From Vanilla planifolia (lineage: Eukaryota > Streptophyta > Magnoliopsida > Asparagales > Orchidaceae), in the NCBI GenBank assembly GCA_023846275.1, contig CM043865.1, positions 6,870,068-6,934,067 on the forward strand: DNA of 64,000 bases, read 5' to 3'. The notes below the pieces were generated by a model. The model was not told where the DNA came from. It saw only the letters and a program-made list of their open reading frames with translations, and ran no database searches. Below, one piece after another: positions 38,256 to 52,471 of the stretch; position 1 is the first letter of the stretch; every line of letters begins with the position of its first letter. A program made the position numbers and the translations under genes.

Positions 38256-39012
38256 GAATCGAAAACAAAATAAATTCTTGTTTCGACCAACACCAGCGAA
38301 TCTTCACTTATCCTTTCACTATCTTAACCTGATCACTAAAACACCACCCTTCTCAATAAGGCTTCAAATCTTAGCCAACAATCTTTTAACCTTTTAGCCA
38401 AGCTTCATAACTAACCTAATTCACCATCATATTGTCATTTCCTATCTTTGGTATTTGACATGTTAATGTCAATAGAATTACAAGATATCATCACCAAAAA
38501 AGTATACAATTTTAACAACTTTTATTTTCTATATAGTAATCTAAAGTTAGAGTTATTATTTCTTCTATTAAAATACTCAAAATAGAGTTTGTCTTAAATT
38601 TTCTATTTTATATGTATAAAATTAGATACGATAAAAATTACTTCACAGAGCTCTATACTTAGAACTTAATATGTTATCATTTATTCCATTTAATAATCCA
38701 TGCTACAATTTTAAACACTAATTTTTTAATAATTTTAAAATTTTACACACATCACTTAACCTTAATTAATATATAATATATTTTTATATTTTTTTAATAA
38801 TTTATTAAACATCTTTAGTAGTATAGACTTTAAATTGGACCCTAATAAAAGTTTAAATTTATGTTATATTATTTTTTTATTTTTAAATTTTCTTATTTCT
38901 TATCATATTAGATATAAGATACTACAAGGCTTATTTATCTTATTTTAACATTCATTCTTTTTTGCCCTTTTCTTATTACCTTTAACTCTTTGTATCCTCA
39001 TTTTCTAAGGAA

Positions 39013-39112
<100 letters not shown>

Positions 39113-40306
39113 TGTGTATGTGATATATCCATAGACGTTATATGACTATATTGGTGAGGTAGTTTATTCAACTTAAATTGGTCAAGTAGCACATATGGCT
39201 TGCTTAATTTAACCCTTGTCTTACACACATACTATGTCATATATTTCATCCTATATAATATAAGATTCACATGTCAGATAAAAATGTATGTGTCTGTGTG
39301 TGTACTCCTTCAAAATATTATAATTCAATTATCCAACATGTCACATGTTTGTAAAATTAATAAATTATATTTCCATGAGTATGCTTATGCCAATACATTC
39401 CTTCAAAAAATATTACTCTTTTGGTTACATTACTAATATGATATTTCTCTACCTAAAATCTCCATTATTCTTTTCCCTTTGGATCCATGCATCGTAATCC
39501 ACATGTACATTTATCAAAAATCAAGTCATTTACATATTCTTACATGTCATTTGCTCAACACTTAAACACCCTCAACTTTTCTTTTTGTTACTGTACTTAC
39601 GTATCGTATGCCCTTGTAAGTTTACGATATACAAGCACCCAAAACCTTTCCAATAGACTATCTACTCTAAATAATTTGCCAACACATACTTTGGGTACAT
39701 TACATTGTTATTCAAGTATTATGCATCCATGTTTGGTATTCACCTCCATTACTAACATACCATTCTTTTTTCTTATCATACTCTTCATTAGAACTAAATA
39801 TGTTGTATGTTTAATTTTGGCACACACCATACTTTTTTCTTAAAAAACTTATTTCAATAATTCCAAAACCTAACCACTATAAGTCCCATTATGATGTAAC
39901 ATTTATTAATCTTTGGAAAATATTTTTCCTTTATAGAATACACAACTTTAAATGGATAAACTTGATTCTTCACTTCTAGTGATAAGAATTATGAAATAAT
40001 TTATCCAAATAAGCTAAAAAAGCTCTTTCAAACCTTAAAAGTTTCATACAATATCAAATCAAATACTCAAATATCATCTTTGGTTTTTTTTTCTCTACAA
40101 TATAAAGATAAAATTAGCAAAACAACTTGATTCAAACATAAAATTCTTACCATGTTCAACCTTTACACTTTTATGATAACTATTGTTGTTTTCCTTAAGC
40201 TTGCCTTCTATCTTCCTTTTATTTTCCATAGCTTTTTCTAAAAACCCTTTCTTCTTAAACTTTTTCTTTCGCTAGAGACTAGTTGTTGGAATTCATGCAT
40301 TCTTAA

Positions 40307-40759
40307 TGAAGAAGGGACAAAAGGAACTCCTACAATAAGATTTAAGATGAAAGACGATGATGATGGTGGTGGAGATAAATCATAATCATCATTTGAATAT
40401 CATATCATGGCCCAAAAACCCATGGATCGTAACCTAGGTTGGGTACACATGTATAAGAAGAAATCATAATTTCTAGAAGTAAGAAGAAAACTAAATAATT
40501 TTTTTATTCTCATTTCATAATAAGACTTTAAAAAGATAATAATACTAAACCTTGATTAAAAAATAAAAAACAAAAATACCCTTTCTAATAAAATAAATAC
40601 AAAATAAAATTATATTTATATAAAAAGATGATAATGTCATGAGAGTCTTATATATGTGACCCATTATAAATCATAATAAAATAAAATAATAATACACTAA
40701 ATAAAAGATAAATAAGATCTATTAGATTAGCTCAATCATCATCCTAATATAGTCTTACA
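40307..40759 (-). repeat. LTR copy 1 (outer 3' LTR of the array)
   Basis: It begins TGAAGAAGGGACAAAAGG and matches the start of copy 2 (TGATGGATAAAGGACAGGAGG). No primer site lies on its left, as expected for an outer 3' LTR of a minus-strand element. Confidence 0.7.
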
Positions 40760-41827
40760 AATAAAGTAAAATCTAATAATTATTTCAATCATAGTTTATA
40801 GATTTATAATCTAATATAATAATATTCAAGTTGAGATAATTTTATTAAATGAAAAGAAGTGTATTTCAAGAAATTTAAAATATCTCTTTTATAGACTCAT
40901 TGATAAAAATCTCTTATTTTTTTTATAACATTTGAAAATAATATCTATCTAAACTTCTATAAATGTTTTGATGAATGTGTTAGTTGATTGTACAAATTTT
41001 GGTAAAAAAACCTTTAAAAATCTTTACCAAACAAATTCTAAAATAAGCTAAATTTTGGGTTTGGTTCACTATTACAAGCTAGTCGAATTTAGTGTTCAAG
41101 CGATGCCATAGAGTCTCACATGCAGATGGTCTAGTTTCGGACGCTAGTTCAGTGCTCATGTACTTAAATTTGGTTTGTATTGGTAGTTTGGTGAAAATAG
41201 TATGCTAGATCGACTTGATTCCCAACTAGTTCAATTCTAGGATTACTCTTGTGTTACTTTGGTTTGTCCCTTCAAAGATAGGAAAAGTACTGACAAATTA
41301 GGTGTGAGTAGTTATGCATGGAAGCAACATCTTAGATGTAGCTAGTTATTGAGGTAGTATACTTAGATTTGATAGAGCTAAACATAATTATTGCATGTGA
41401 TAATGAAGAGCTGCATGTATAATATAGGTGGGAGAGGCCAAGAACAATTATAAGTTTGAGAACACAGATGAAGAATAGGATCAATCGAGGGCTCAAGCAC
41501 AAATGTTGTGTAAGCTAGCACAACCACACACATGAATGGCAAGTAAGGTTCAAAGCCCACTATAGAAGGCATTTGTGGCCAGTTTAAGTTGCCAAGAGTC
41601 AACTGCAATGGCCAACATAATACTCAAGGTAAACTCTTTTTTTCTTTCGCCAAAAGCTTGGGTGGCACAAACAAAGGCAATCAAATGAACTAAATGCGAT
41701 AAAAACATAGAAATTAAGAAAAGAAAATATCATTTGAATAGATGAGACTTAGAGAAACTTCTAATTGACAATGGTGGTGGATCATCATGGTGATTGGAAC
41801 ACTACGAAGAAATCTCTGATACCAAAG

Positions 41828-42293
41828 TGATGGATAAAGGACAGGAGGAATTCCAATAAAAAGATCTAAATTAGAAAAAGACGAAGAAAAGAATAACCAT
41901 GATTATGAAGATAAATCTGAATTTTAATTCAAATGTTAAATCACAATTTTGAAATCTCTAGATTATAACCCAGGTTATGCATGTATATACCAGAAGAAAT
42001 CATTGTTTTAGGAGTAAAATACTAAGCCAAAAAGGTCTTTAGTTTATTTTCATAATAAGGCTTTAAATAATTCACAATACTAAACTTAAACTTTAAAACA
42101 AAATAACAAAAATATCCTTTTTAATAAGAATATAATAAAATAATAAAATATACATAAAAAGATGAAAATATTATGAGTCTTATAATGTGACATATTATAA
42201 ACCATAATAAAATAAAATATAATAAACTAAATAAAAAATAAATATGATCTACTAAATTAATTTAATAATCATCTTGATATAACTTTTGTCACA
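41828..42293 (-). repeat. LTR copy 2 (shared middle LTR)
   Basis: The primer-site complement TCTCTGATACCA sits at 41813-41824, three bases left of the LTR start. A polypurine tract lies on its other side, so it serves as the 5' LTR for the left unit and the 3' LTR for the right unit. Confidence 0.75.
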
Positions 42294-43029
42294 CACTTCC
42301 ATCTTGGCCAAAACTATTAGTTATAGGAAACCTCATTAACTTAAACCTCTAGTTAAATTACTCTAAAAGTTTCTTTTTTGTTGCCCCTTCCAAGTCAATA
42401 TTTCTTTTAATGAGTTTTACTCATTGATATGCCAACTTTAACATTTTGACTAACTTCATAAAATTTCATATTTTTAGGTAATGTCCAAATAATATTATCT
42501 TACTATGGCTTTGAAATTTAATTTTATTACATCATCAATACCTAATTATATATTCAATCACATTATTTTAGTGTTATAAGATCATTACTGAAAATACAAA
42601 ATAAAGATAATACAACAAACCACATAAAATTTTGTCTTCAATGTTTGCACTTTACTTTTAAATCTTATATGGTTTGAAATTCTAAAAAAATAAACAATTT
42701 ATATTATTTATGTGCAAAAATTTAAGGTAGCCTCCCATACTCCCTCCCCCTATGCCTTTTCGTTCCCATCCTTAGGCTTGTTTAGAATCTAAAAGCAAGT
42801 AAATAAGGTCATGTGAAAAAAAACTATTGTAAATTATAATAGAATCCAAAAGCAAGTAAATGGAACCTACAATATAAAGGACTAAATATAATATAAGCAT
42901 AGAAATTGAGGAAAGAAAAATACCAAGTGATAATCAGTGTAAATGAAACTGAGAAAAACTTTTAACTGGTGATGGTAGTAGATCATCATGGCAATTAAAA
43001 CACTAAAGAGGAAGACTTTGATACCAAAA

Positions 43030-43452
43030 TGATGGATAAGGGATAAAAGAAATTCTTGTAACAAGGTCTAAGAAGGAGAGGATGAAAAGATGACTATGAT
43101 GATGAAGATAAGTTTGAATTATAATTTAAATATTTGTCATAATTTGAAAACCTGTAGATCATAACCCAGGTTATGTACACATGCATGAGAAGAAATCATA
43201 ATTTTTAGAAGTAAGATACTAAGCTAAAAAGATCTTCATTCTCATTTCATAATTAGGCTTTAAATAGATCACAATATTAAACATAAACTCAAAAAAGTAA
43301 AATAACAAGAATATTCCTTTGAATAAAAATATGATAAAATAATAAAATATATAAAAAAATGATGAAAATATAGAGTTTTATATATGTAACTAAATGAAAG
43401 ATAAATATGATCTATTAGTGTAATCATCATCCTAATATGACTTATCCTGTAA
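43030..43452 (-). repeat. LTR copy 3 (outer 5' LTR of the array)
   Basis: A degenerate primer site (complement ACTTTGATACCA) ends at 43026, and the LTR starts TGATGGATAAGGG. The right end is approximate. Confidence 0.7.
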
Positions 43453-46400
43453 TAGCTTTATCCTCTAATACTTTCTAAATTCTCTTTTAAGATTTTTTTT
43501 CTTGCTTATTTGACTTAATCCTAGTCTTTGATTAATTACAAAGGTGATCTCATGGAAGCAATACTCATTGAGTTTAAATTTAGTATGTCTCAATAGTTTG
43601 TTACTCTCAACCAATTCAATTACAACTGTATTATGCTTATTAGGATAGTTTTCACTCATCAATATTAGGTTCTTTGGAGGTTGTGAAGTAGAGACCATTT
43701 TAATATCATTGGATTGTGCAATGTTGGGAAAACATATCATGAGATAGGATTGAAATTGTTATTAGGGATAATAACTAGAAGATTCCACATTATCTAAGAA
43801 AGTACAATAAATAGCAAAACCTAGCAAAAGGAATAACTAATCCCAATTGCTTCAACCTTGTTCATGACAACACATATGTAGGTTGGAAAAGACAAGTACA
43901 TATTGTTCCATATCACTCCAACCAAAGAACTATTAGAACTAATTAACAATAGCAAATGGAATTGGAAAAGCTAATAGTTATACACCCTATCATGGTGTTA
44001 TGTTATTACATGACAAATGTTATCATGCGAAACTCATCATTGTTCTAATTTTCATAAAGTTCCTTAAATATATATGAAGAGAAAAGTGTGTCATGATTAT
44101 AAACTATTTAGTGCATCATGACATTACTAATTAAGGAAACAAAAATAAATATGTGACAACATAAATGTTACTTTTGAGGATGCAAAGCATACCAAGGAGA
44201 GGGGGAGAATTGGTAATACAAGTTTGTTGCAATGCCCTTTTCAAATACAAATATTAAGTAATGCTATTGCTAGTTTTAATGATTATTTAAATCCCCTTTT
44301 CAATATTCTTAAGATAAGTAAATGTTTAAGCAAAACCTTTAATAATTATTCTTATGCTAATTTGCTTCTCCAAAGGTTGTATTCAAAATAGTTAAAAATG
44401 TAATTATAGCTATAACAAAATAAATAAGCAAAGGAACATAAGAATTTTAAGTGGTTTGACTTATCCCTATGCTTGCATCCATTCTCAAGAAACTTGCTTG
44501 AGCACTACTAATAAAATGACTCATTTGTCATAACTAGGTGGAAAAACCAAACATAAACTAAGATTTTTCATAGATAAGACACAACCTAAAACTATTCCAC
44601 TAGATAAAACTGAAAGCACGACCAACCCTCTCCACACTATGCTACTAGGAACAAGACCAAAAAAAGAAAATACAAGAGACTCAAGTACAAGTCACAAGCT
44701 CACTTGAAAGAGCTAAATATATAAATATAAGCATATAATCTAACAAATTGAAAAAGCAATTTACTACTTGAATAATAGCTTATGTGATGCAAATATTAGA
44801 TGATGTTTTCTTGAAAGTCATCCTTTCACTCAGGATTAATGAAGCAAACACCCACATTTTCTTTCCATTTTTGCCAATTAGTTTATCAATGATTTGTCAA
44901 TGATAATCCTAAACTAAATGTACTATGCAATAGAAATTATTGCATCACGTGAAAGTCTCCATATTATGCAGATGCAATACTTTGTTTGAATATTGTATCT
45001 ATTTTTATTGGTTATATTATATAATAAACATATTTATATAATATAATAATATTTTTATAATTATATATTTTAATATGTTATTAGTATATTTTTTTTATTC
45101 AATCATATTATACTAAATTATATGTATTATTTAATTTACACATTCTGTCGAATGACCCATTTGAATAAATTATATTATTTGATCATATAATTATACAATT
45201 CAATAGCTTAATGAGCTTTTGATAAATCTGGATCAAAATTGTCTTATTTTATGATCATATACTCAATAATCACATTGTACAAAGTGAATTTTGTATATCA
45301 CGATAAATGTAATTTTAATGAATTTATAACTTATTTTTACACCCTTAAATTTCGTCATTCTTTATTAATTTTGTTCTCATGAACTCACACATTTGTATTC
45401 ATGAAATGAGTTGAATTAACTTAGAAGCTCTAAATGCATGCAATTTGGGTAATTAAAACAAGTTTTTGTAAGTAATATATAAGTGATATTATGAGTGAAG
45501 TCAAGCTTTTAAGTATAGAATATAGCCTACTTTTAATTCTTACAAATAGGAATTGTAAATGTAGACTCTCTCTTGAAGCATCTTGGACATCTGGTACTTA
45601 TGATGAAGATCTTCTTTTTAATTGACTCCATGTGTGACTAAACTAGTTGCTTTTGGAGTTTTATCACTTCGCTTCATGATACATGATCTCCTTTATCTAC
45701 TTATCTTTGAAATAACAAGTAATATACCTAATAAATATGTTAAAGTATAAATAAAATATTTAAAAGATTTTTTATCATAAAAAATATATATTGTCTTTGG
45801 GCCTCAAGGGATTTAATAATTACCTAACTATTATAAAGTATAAGCAGCACAATAATTAAAGAATTGTATAATAAGGTAAGACCTGAACAACAAACATGAC
45901 AATTTTACTGGGCAAACTCGATAAAGGTAGCAGTTGACTTATAAACTAGCAATAAATAAAGTTCATTAAAAGTGCAACAAGTAAGCAAGGAAAGTAATGG
46001 AAAGCTATAGAGCTTGGTTTGCATGTAGACAAGGGGCTATGTAAAAGACAGGTATATGTTACCAATCCCAATAAAAAAAGTAACGCAACATGGATAGATC
46101 CTAATTCATAGTGAAGTGACAAACTAAACTATAAGACCCATAAGAATCACAAAGATAAAAAAAATATTGCCAAGAAATAAGGACATTATATTAACAATAA
46201 TTAAGGTTTCTTATGGGATGAGTAGAAACCTAAAGATGATAAACATAATTATCACTAAAGGGAACCATTATTAAAAATCACCAAAATAGAAGTACTTGAT
46301 GATAAAGAGGGCAAAAGGAATGAGATTACTATAATGTGTAACTAGTGAGTTCAGAGGGTGTGGAAAAGGAAAGAAAAGATAAAGACATCAATAATATAGC

Positions 46401-49400
46401 CACCTCTATTAGAGATCATTGTCAAGGATCTCCAACACAAAAGAGAGTAAAAATTGTAATGCAAGGTTGGGCAAGATTAAAGCAAGGGTTTAGTATTAGA
46501 TGAGTGGAGCTAATATTTTCAATTTGACAAAAAGCTTTTAAAAAGATGTGACATTAGCCCTAGCTAGACCTGGGTGTCGCAAATGTTAGTATCATATTTT
46601 CTTTTAGATTATATAATAAAAAACATGCATTTATGTTGATTCCTATTATTTTTATAGACACATAAGTCATTTTTAAAACAAATACACACTTTGAAATAAA
46701 TATCTAAAAATATGCACGTTAGTAAAGTAATGCCAATTTAAGACATGCAGAGTTCATAATGTACTCAAAAAAATGTTAGAACTTCATGTTTATACTTAAA
46801 ATAATAATATTATAGTGTTTAAAATGTCTAATAAAATAATTACATAGACATGTTCTATATAACTAATATTTTCTTCTCTTATTTCATTAGCATGCAACTC
46901 AAATGATTTCATGTTTTTCCTAATATTCATCCCATGCATCTAAAATTATAAGTATCAATCATAGGTTGTGTTATCATCACAAACTTAATAAGCATAATAA
47001 CAAAAACATGACATAAAAATCATATATTAATTGGGTCATGTCAAATGTAAGGTTATAATTAATATAATCCTCTACAATATTTTGTATCATTCTTAAGAAT
47101 TAAAAAATAATCACATGTTTATTATGCTTTCAATTATCATTAACATGTTTATTATGCTACTAATTTCTCTTTACATTAAATTGGCACTTTCTCATAAACT
47201 TTATTATTGCCTTGGCAAGTTTTATTATTACCATATTTATTTATTAACAAGTCACCCTCCAATTTAGCAAGACTTATCATTCCCATTTGCATTCATTAAT
47301 GGGTTGTTATCTTATTTAATAAGATTTATTATTGTCTTTACTTAAATTTCACATCTCATTATCTATTACTCAATAATAGTTTGCATGTCTATTCATGTAA
47401 TCACTAAATAGCTCACATATTATCATGTACCAATTGAATACAATCAATATCCCTTAAAATGTCATATTTCACTTGTATTTTTTGTGTCACATTTGAAGAA
47501 ATATAATATTATGGCATCTCATGTATGAGTACGCTTGACACATTACATCATATCATACATGCACATTATAATTATATAGAATGTCTATCAAAATATTAAA
47601 AGTACTTATATTCAATCTCTTCCTCTTTGTCTTTCTTATCTTACAACCATGCATAAAATATGCATAATATTCATATCACATATCAATGCACAATCTCTAT
47701 TATATTATTTGCATTATTTGATACCCATTAAAACTCACTAAACTTAAACTATCTAATGCACGTCCAATGAGCCTTTAATCTAACAAATTGCTTTATTAAC
47801 TTATCGTTTCAACTACCTTTAGGTCCATCAAGACCATTCGATCAACTTCCATCAAACCATATGATGATTATTTGATGGATAGTAAATATATGGATCATTA
47901 ATTAGACCATTCATTTGTTACTGTCTAGGTCCAAATCGAATCATTCATCCCTCTCTATCAGAATGTCTGATCCTTATTGAATATCTATTGAGCTATTAAA
48001 CAAATATGTAATAATAGCTTGAGATCTTTTGTCATAAATTCTCAAATTATTTATTTACCCTTTCGTTGAACCATTCAGCTTTCATCAGATGATCATCACA
48101 CTGTTCAATGAGCATTTGACAATTCTCACCCTTTATTTTCATCAATTGTTTCAATTATTCAATCAAACTTTTTGATATCCACTTGGAGTTACAAATTTTC
48201 TTATAGCCTGAATGCATTCTTACAGAACTTATAATACTTATTTCACTACCAAATAGCTCCAAAAGCAACCATTCCAATATCTAAATTCCTATGCACTCTC
48301 CTAACATGCATACAATCCCAAACCTCACTAGATTCATATATTAGACGAAAAAAACTTAGCAAAATACTTAGCTTAGCCATTTGTTAGACTTTTCTTCACA
48401 TACATCTCACCCTCTATGGAATCACCAAATGCACTTATAAGCGAGTTCTCTACTTTTTTTTTGTTTTTGCGTTTTGATTGATTTAGAAGCTAGAGAAGTT
48501 TTATGGTTCATCTTTTTGTCCTCTAGTATATATATATATATATAACCATATTTATATTAAAATATTATTTAAATATTTCTTAAAATTTAATAAGAATCCA
48601 TATTGTTTATATTTTTGCACTAAATAATTTTCAAATTTATTAGAAAAATTTTAATACAAATAATTCATCAAGATTTATATTTTCATTTTTATTATTAAAT
48701 TTTCTATCCTTATTTAATATTTTAAATAATTATTATTTTAGATACTTAATTAAATAAAAATTATACTATTTTATTCATCAAAATATTTGAAATGCAAGCT
48801 CAATTATTTTAACAAATAATAATTAGTATAATAACTTAAAATATTACACAAAAATTACTAAATTAACATAAATTAACCATATTAATCTCTTTCGTCAAAC
48901 AAGAACTCCATGTATAACACTCTTAAATTAATCCTATTTTAACCCTTTTCGCTTTTGTTGTAAGATAGTATTATCAGTCAAAATTTCATTAGATTTGGAT
49001 ATTACATGATAGATTAATTATTTATTTTCAACCGTTAACTTAAACGTCGATTTGCATAATTGGAGTGTATATCTTATAAATGCCTATTTAACAATGTGTT
49101 AAATTGTGCATATATATTATCTAATTTATTTGTCTTTAGATGCAATGGGGTGTGTAGTTGTGCATTACAACTTACACATATATGTAATTATGTTATATAG
49201 ATGGATAATTTTGAGCACATATAAATCATATATATATAAAGTTATATCTATATGTATTACTTAACTTCTAAATATAAATTTAATAATATATATAGTTATT
49301 TAATTTATAAATGGTTAGGTTTATGTGCATACGTTTTGATAGTGATTTTCATAAAAATACAAATAAGATTATTATCTGCCTACTACGTGGAATAAAGTAG

Positions 49401-51470
49401 TATTCTTTGTGCATGATATTTAGCATAGAATATATTTGGTGTTTGACTATGAGCCATCCTGTCTTGTGGTGACGTGGTTGGTTGTCCTTTATTAATCGTG
49501 CCGGCCAAAATTAAAATAATATGAGCCCATTTTGAATCGCATACCCCCCTACATAAACAAATAATATTTTTATATTACTCATTAAAATAAAAAGGAAAAT
49601 ATATTGTATTCTAAGAATCCATTTTAATTGATTCTCTCAAAATTTACGTAACAAATTAAATTTATAAATAATACGATTATAATTCTATATTATCTTTTTT
49701 TTTTTTTTTTGCTGAATGTGTTGAACGGGGAAGTTGTGATACGGGGAAATAAAATTTTGTTTTTTCTCCTTTTGAAATTAACAGTTTTAAATAATTTTAT
49801 AAATTTATATTTCTATTAGTTTTATAATTTCACACAAAGTCGAATCTCTTTTTTAAAATTAAAAAGTAAAAATTATACCACAAAATGGACTCAAGTAATT
49901 TTAAAATGTTTTACGAGTAAACAAAAATAGACGGTTTGAATAAAGTTTTATTAAAAAACAATAAAGTTGAAATATTCTGCATCAAATCATTTCGAAATGC
50001 ACTCGAGATGCACCGGAGTCAAAAGTTGTGAACATTTTTTCAAAAGTTCAAACGGCGCTTATAAAACGGCTGCACATAATAGTTTACTCCGAAGTCACCA
50101 AAAATAAATAATATTTAATTCAAAAAAAAAAATCAAAAGGCTTTTCAGCTGTAACATCAGTACAAGTTAAGTAAATTGTTATCAATTTTTAATATTCTTT
50201 ATTTTTTTTAACAGCTAGTTTGTTTTATTGAAACATTTTTACTGCAATATTCAAGAATATACTTATTGCACATTAGAAAACTTATGATTTGTTCAATTTT
50301 AAAATAATTTATTGTGTTATTAAAATCATTTCATTATAAAAGTTCTGTAGTCCGACTAATTTTAAGAAAATATTCATCATAAAAAGTTTAAATAAAAAAG
50401 GTTTTTTTGTTTTTTGAAAAGTGAAAGATAATTTTTTATTTTTTTTAACTCAAATTAATATTTTTGATAAATTGATAAGACTTTATAATACTTTTCCTAT
50501 TATAACTTTAACAGATCGTAATTAACTTTTTTAATGTACTTTAAAAATATATGAATGAATTAGGAGGTATTCAAGAACTATTAAATAATATTTCAATACT
50601 TTTGTTTACGATTTATTTTTTTACATAAATTAAATTTAATAAAGGCCTTCTTACCTACATTTAACTAATATTTGATTTCTAATTAAATTTAAATGCAATA
50701 AATATGTTTTTTATTCTGACTCTATATAAATAATCAAATATTTTAAAGACTTTAATGCACTTATTTCTACTTTCAAACGCTTTAAAGAAAATCTACATCA
50801 ACTTTTTTTTCTTAACACAACTCGTCACGTCGAGTAAGTCAACTATTAATTGTTATCAATATACCTTAACAGCATAATGTTTGTTTTGATAAAGAGACGG
50901 TGATGTTTTGCATTAATTATAATATTTTATTTAATAATTAACACTATGAATATGCTTACTTGTCCTTATACAATTCTGCAACAGCGCTTTATTTTATGAA
51001 TTATGCATTTCTCTGTCCGTGAATGTACGCAATGATCATCTTTATTATAATAAAACTTTATTAAAATATATTTTTGGTGGATAATGAAAAAAAATATTAA
51101 TAATAATTACGTATAACTTACGCACAAGTTAGAGAGGATTTTAGATGGTGACTTTGGCAGCCAAATTAATAACAAGCTGAATTTTCTATTTTTTATTAAA
51201 AAATAGTTTAAAAAGTAGAACACAAGGATTTCATATCCTCATATAAGCGTGTTAACGGTCGACGGGAGAAAAACTTGAATGAGTTGGAAGAGTTAAAAAG
51301 AATTATATTCTATTAAAAAAATAATATCAAACTTTTCAAATTATCTTACTTCGATGAATATGAATATGTAACCACAAAACTAAAAAAAAATATATATAAA
51401 AGAACATTAATCATATTTTATGATAAAAACAACAAAATGGCCAATTTTGATATCACAATATAAAAGTCAA
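43453..51470. other. AT-rich intergenic DNA, no gene recognised
   Basis: Only short open frames without resemblance to known families. The patch at 47.8-48.2 kb has recurring CCATTCGATCAAC-like words, and a TATA run lies near 48.53 kb. Long A/T homopolymers are common. Old LTR fragments are likely but none can be bounded. Confidence 0.55.
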
Positions 51471-51539
51471 ATCTATTGAAGGATGTCTCGTTGATATTGA
51501 ATATAATATGATTGATATTGAGATAGTTTAGTAGAATGC

Positions 51540-52080
51540 TGCAGTGATTCGACTTGGATCGACGAAGAATCGATCAGGACCAGAGCCGATTCTGTCGGGA
51601 TCAATTGAGACGAGGCTAAAATCGGTGGCGACTCGCCTGGATAAGCGGAGAATGAGTCTGGATAAGCAGCAAATCGGCCGGACCCTTGGCGAGCTGGCTG
51701 GAACGACGACAAATCAGTCTAATCGGTGGCGACTGGTTGGATCGATGACAAATCGGGCGAATTAGCTGTGAATCGGCAGGATTAGGCGATGAGGCGGCGT
51801 GGGTCGACATGGCTCGACTCGGCGGGCGGGTGTCGGCGTGGGTGTGCGCAGGTAGGCTAAGGCAGGCTTGAGTTGACTTGGAATGCGTGGGCTGGTTTTG
51901 GTAGCAGAGGCCAAAGCGGGTTAGCACGGGTCGACAAGTCGACGCCGGTCGGAGCAGATCTTCATGGGTCTACTCAGGTGTATAGGTCAAAACGGGTTCC
52001 TGCGGGTTGACGCGGGTTAGAAAGTCAACGTGGGCCGCACGGGTTGACGCAGGTGTGCTTCGGCAGTTTTTAGAAAGCTA
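51540..52080. repeat. GC-rich block of degenerate repeats (CGGGTYGACG / ATCGGYGGCGA words)
   Basis: The block is sharply more GC-rich than both flanks. The first half repeats words such as GACGACAAATC, AATCGGTGGCGACT and TGGATAAGC. The second half repeats CGGGTTGACG and CGGGTCGAC. On the minus strand this gives a frame with reiterated Arg-Ser-Pro-Ile units. It is not a simple satellite, as spacing varies. It could be the leader or LTR of an unknown retroelement or a Mutator-like element's end region. Confidence 0.6.
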
Positions 52081-52095
52081 CGTTCAAACACAGTT

Positions 52096-52350
52096 TTGAG
52101 GAGGAAATGCAACGAGGGGTCTCAAGGCTTGAGAAGCGAAGAAAACATGGGATCAGCAGCAGAGAAGAAGAAATCTGTGAGGGTTCCATCGAACTCAGGA
52201 TTGCAAACGGAGGAAGACGAAGCTCGCTTGTCTTGCAATCGGTCTCCGGTGACGGCTATGAAGGTTTCGACCATGCAGAAGTGGCTTTCCGAAGCTAATC
52301 CTTCTTCTGCTCCTCCCACTCTCCTTGTCATAGCGACGCTAAACGAATAA
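52096..52350 (+). CDS. Short coding-like frame next to the GC-rich block, unidentified
   Basis: An 84-codon frame of balanced, coding-like composition contains GSAAEKKKSVRVPSNSG and ends PPTLLVIATLNE. A start at 52147 (MGSAAEKKKS...) is more gene-like than the first ATG. Two other frames are open over most of it, as expected in GC-rich DNA, so the frame is not certain. No family is recognised. It may be a captured gene fragment. Confidence 0.25.
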   Translation: MRRKCNEGSQGLRSEENMGSAAEKKKSVRVPSNSGLQTEEDEARLSCNRSPVTAMKVSTMQKWLSEANPSSAPPTLLVIATLNE

Positions 52351-52417
52351 CACCAAGATCACGTCAAATTTCTTCTTCCATTCTTTAATCCAGCGTGATG
52401 GCTTTCCTGTGGAATTC

Positions 52418-52471
52418 GGCGAAGTGTGGTAGATCTTCCGCACTGGCGAAGTGCGGTTGGTCTTCCGCACT
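52418..52471. repeat. 27-bp tandem repeat, two copies, each a small hairpin
   Basis: GGCGAAGTG(T/C)GGT..TCTTCCGCACT is repeated head to tail at 52418 and 52445. Within the second copy AGTGCGG and CCGCACT are inverted repeats, and the first copy is the same with one mismatch. It lies about 65 bp after the short coding-like frame. Confidence 0.85.

Larger units (their letters stand above)
40307..43452 (-). mobile_element. Tandem array LTR-internal-LTR-internal-LTR of a non-coding LTR element
   Basis: Three related segments of about 420-470 bp (40307-40759, 41828-42293, 43030-43452) share one body containing AACCCAGGTTATG-like and AGAAGAAATCATAAT blocks. The second and third each have, on their left side, a primer-site relic (minus TGGTATCA..) followed by about 130 bp of shared internal sequence. 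To the right of the middle copy is a polypurine tract on the minus strand (AAGATGGAAG). This is the pattern of two elements sharing the middle LTR. Neither internal part (40760-41811 and 42294-43015) encodes anything recognisable, so it is non-autonomous (TRIM/LARD-like). Confidence 0.75.
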
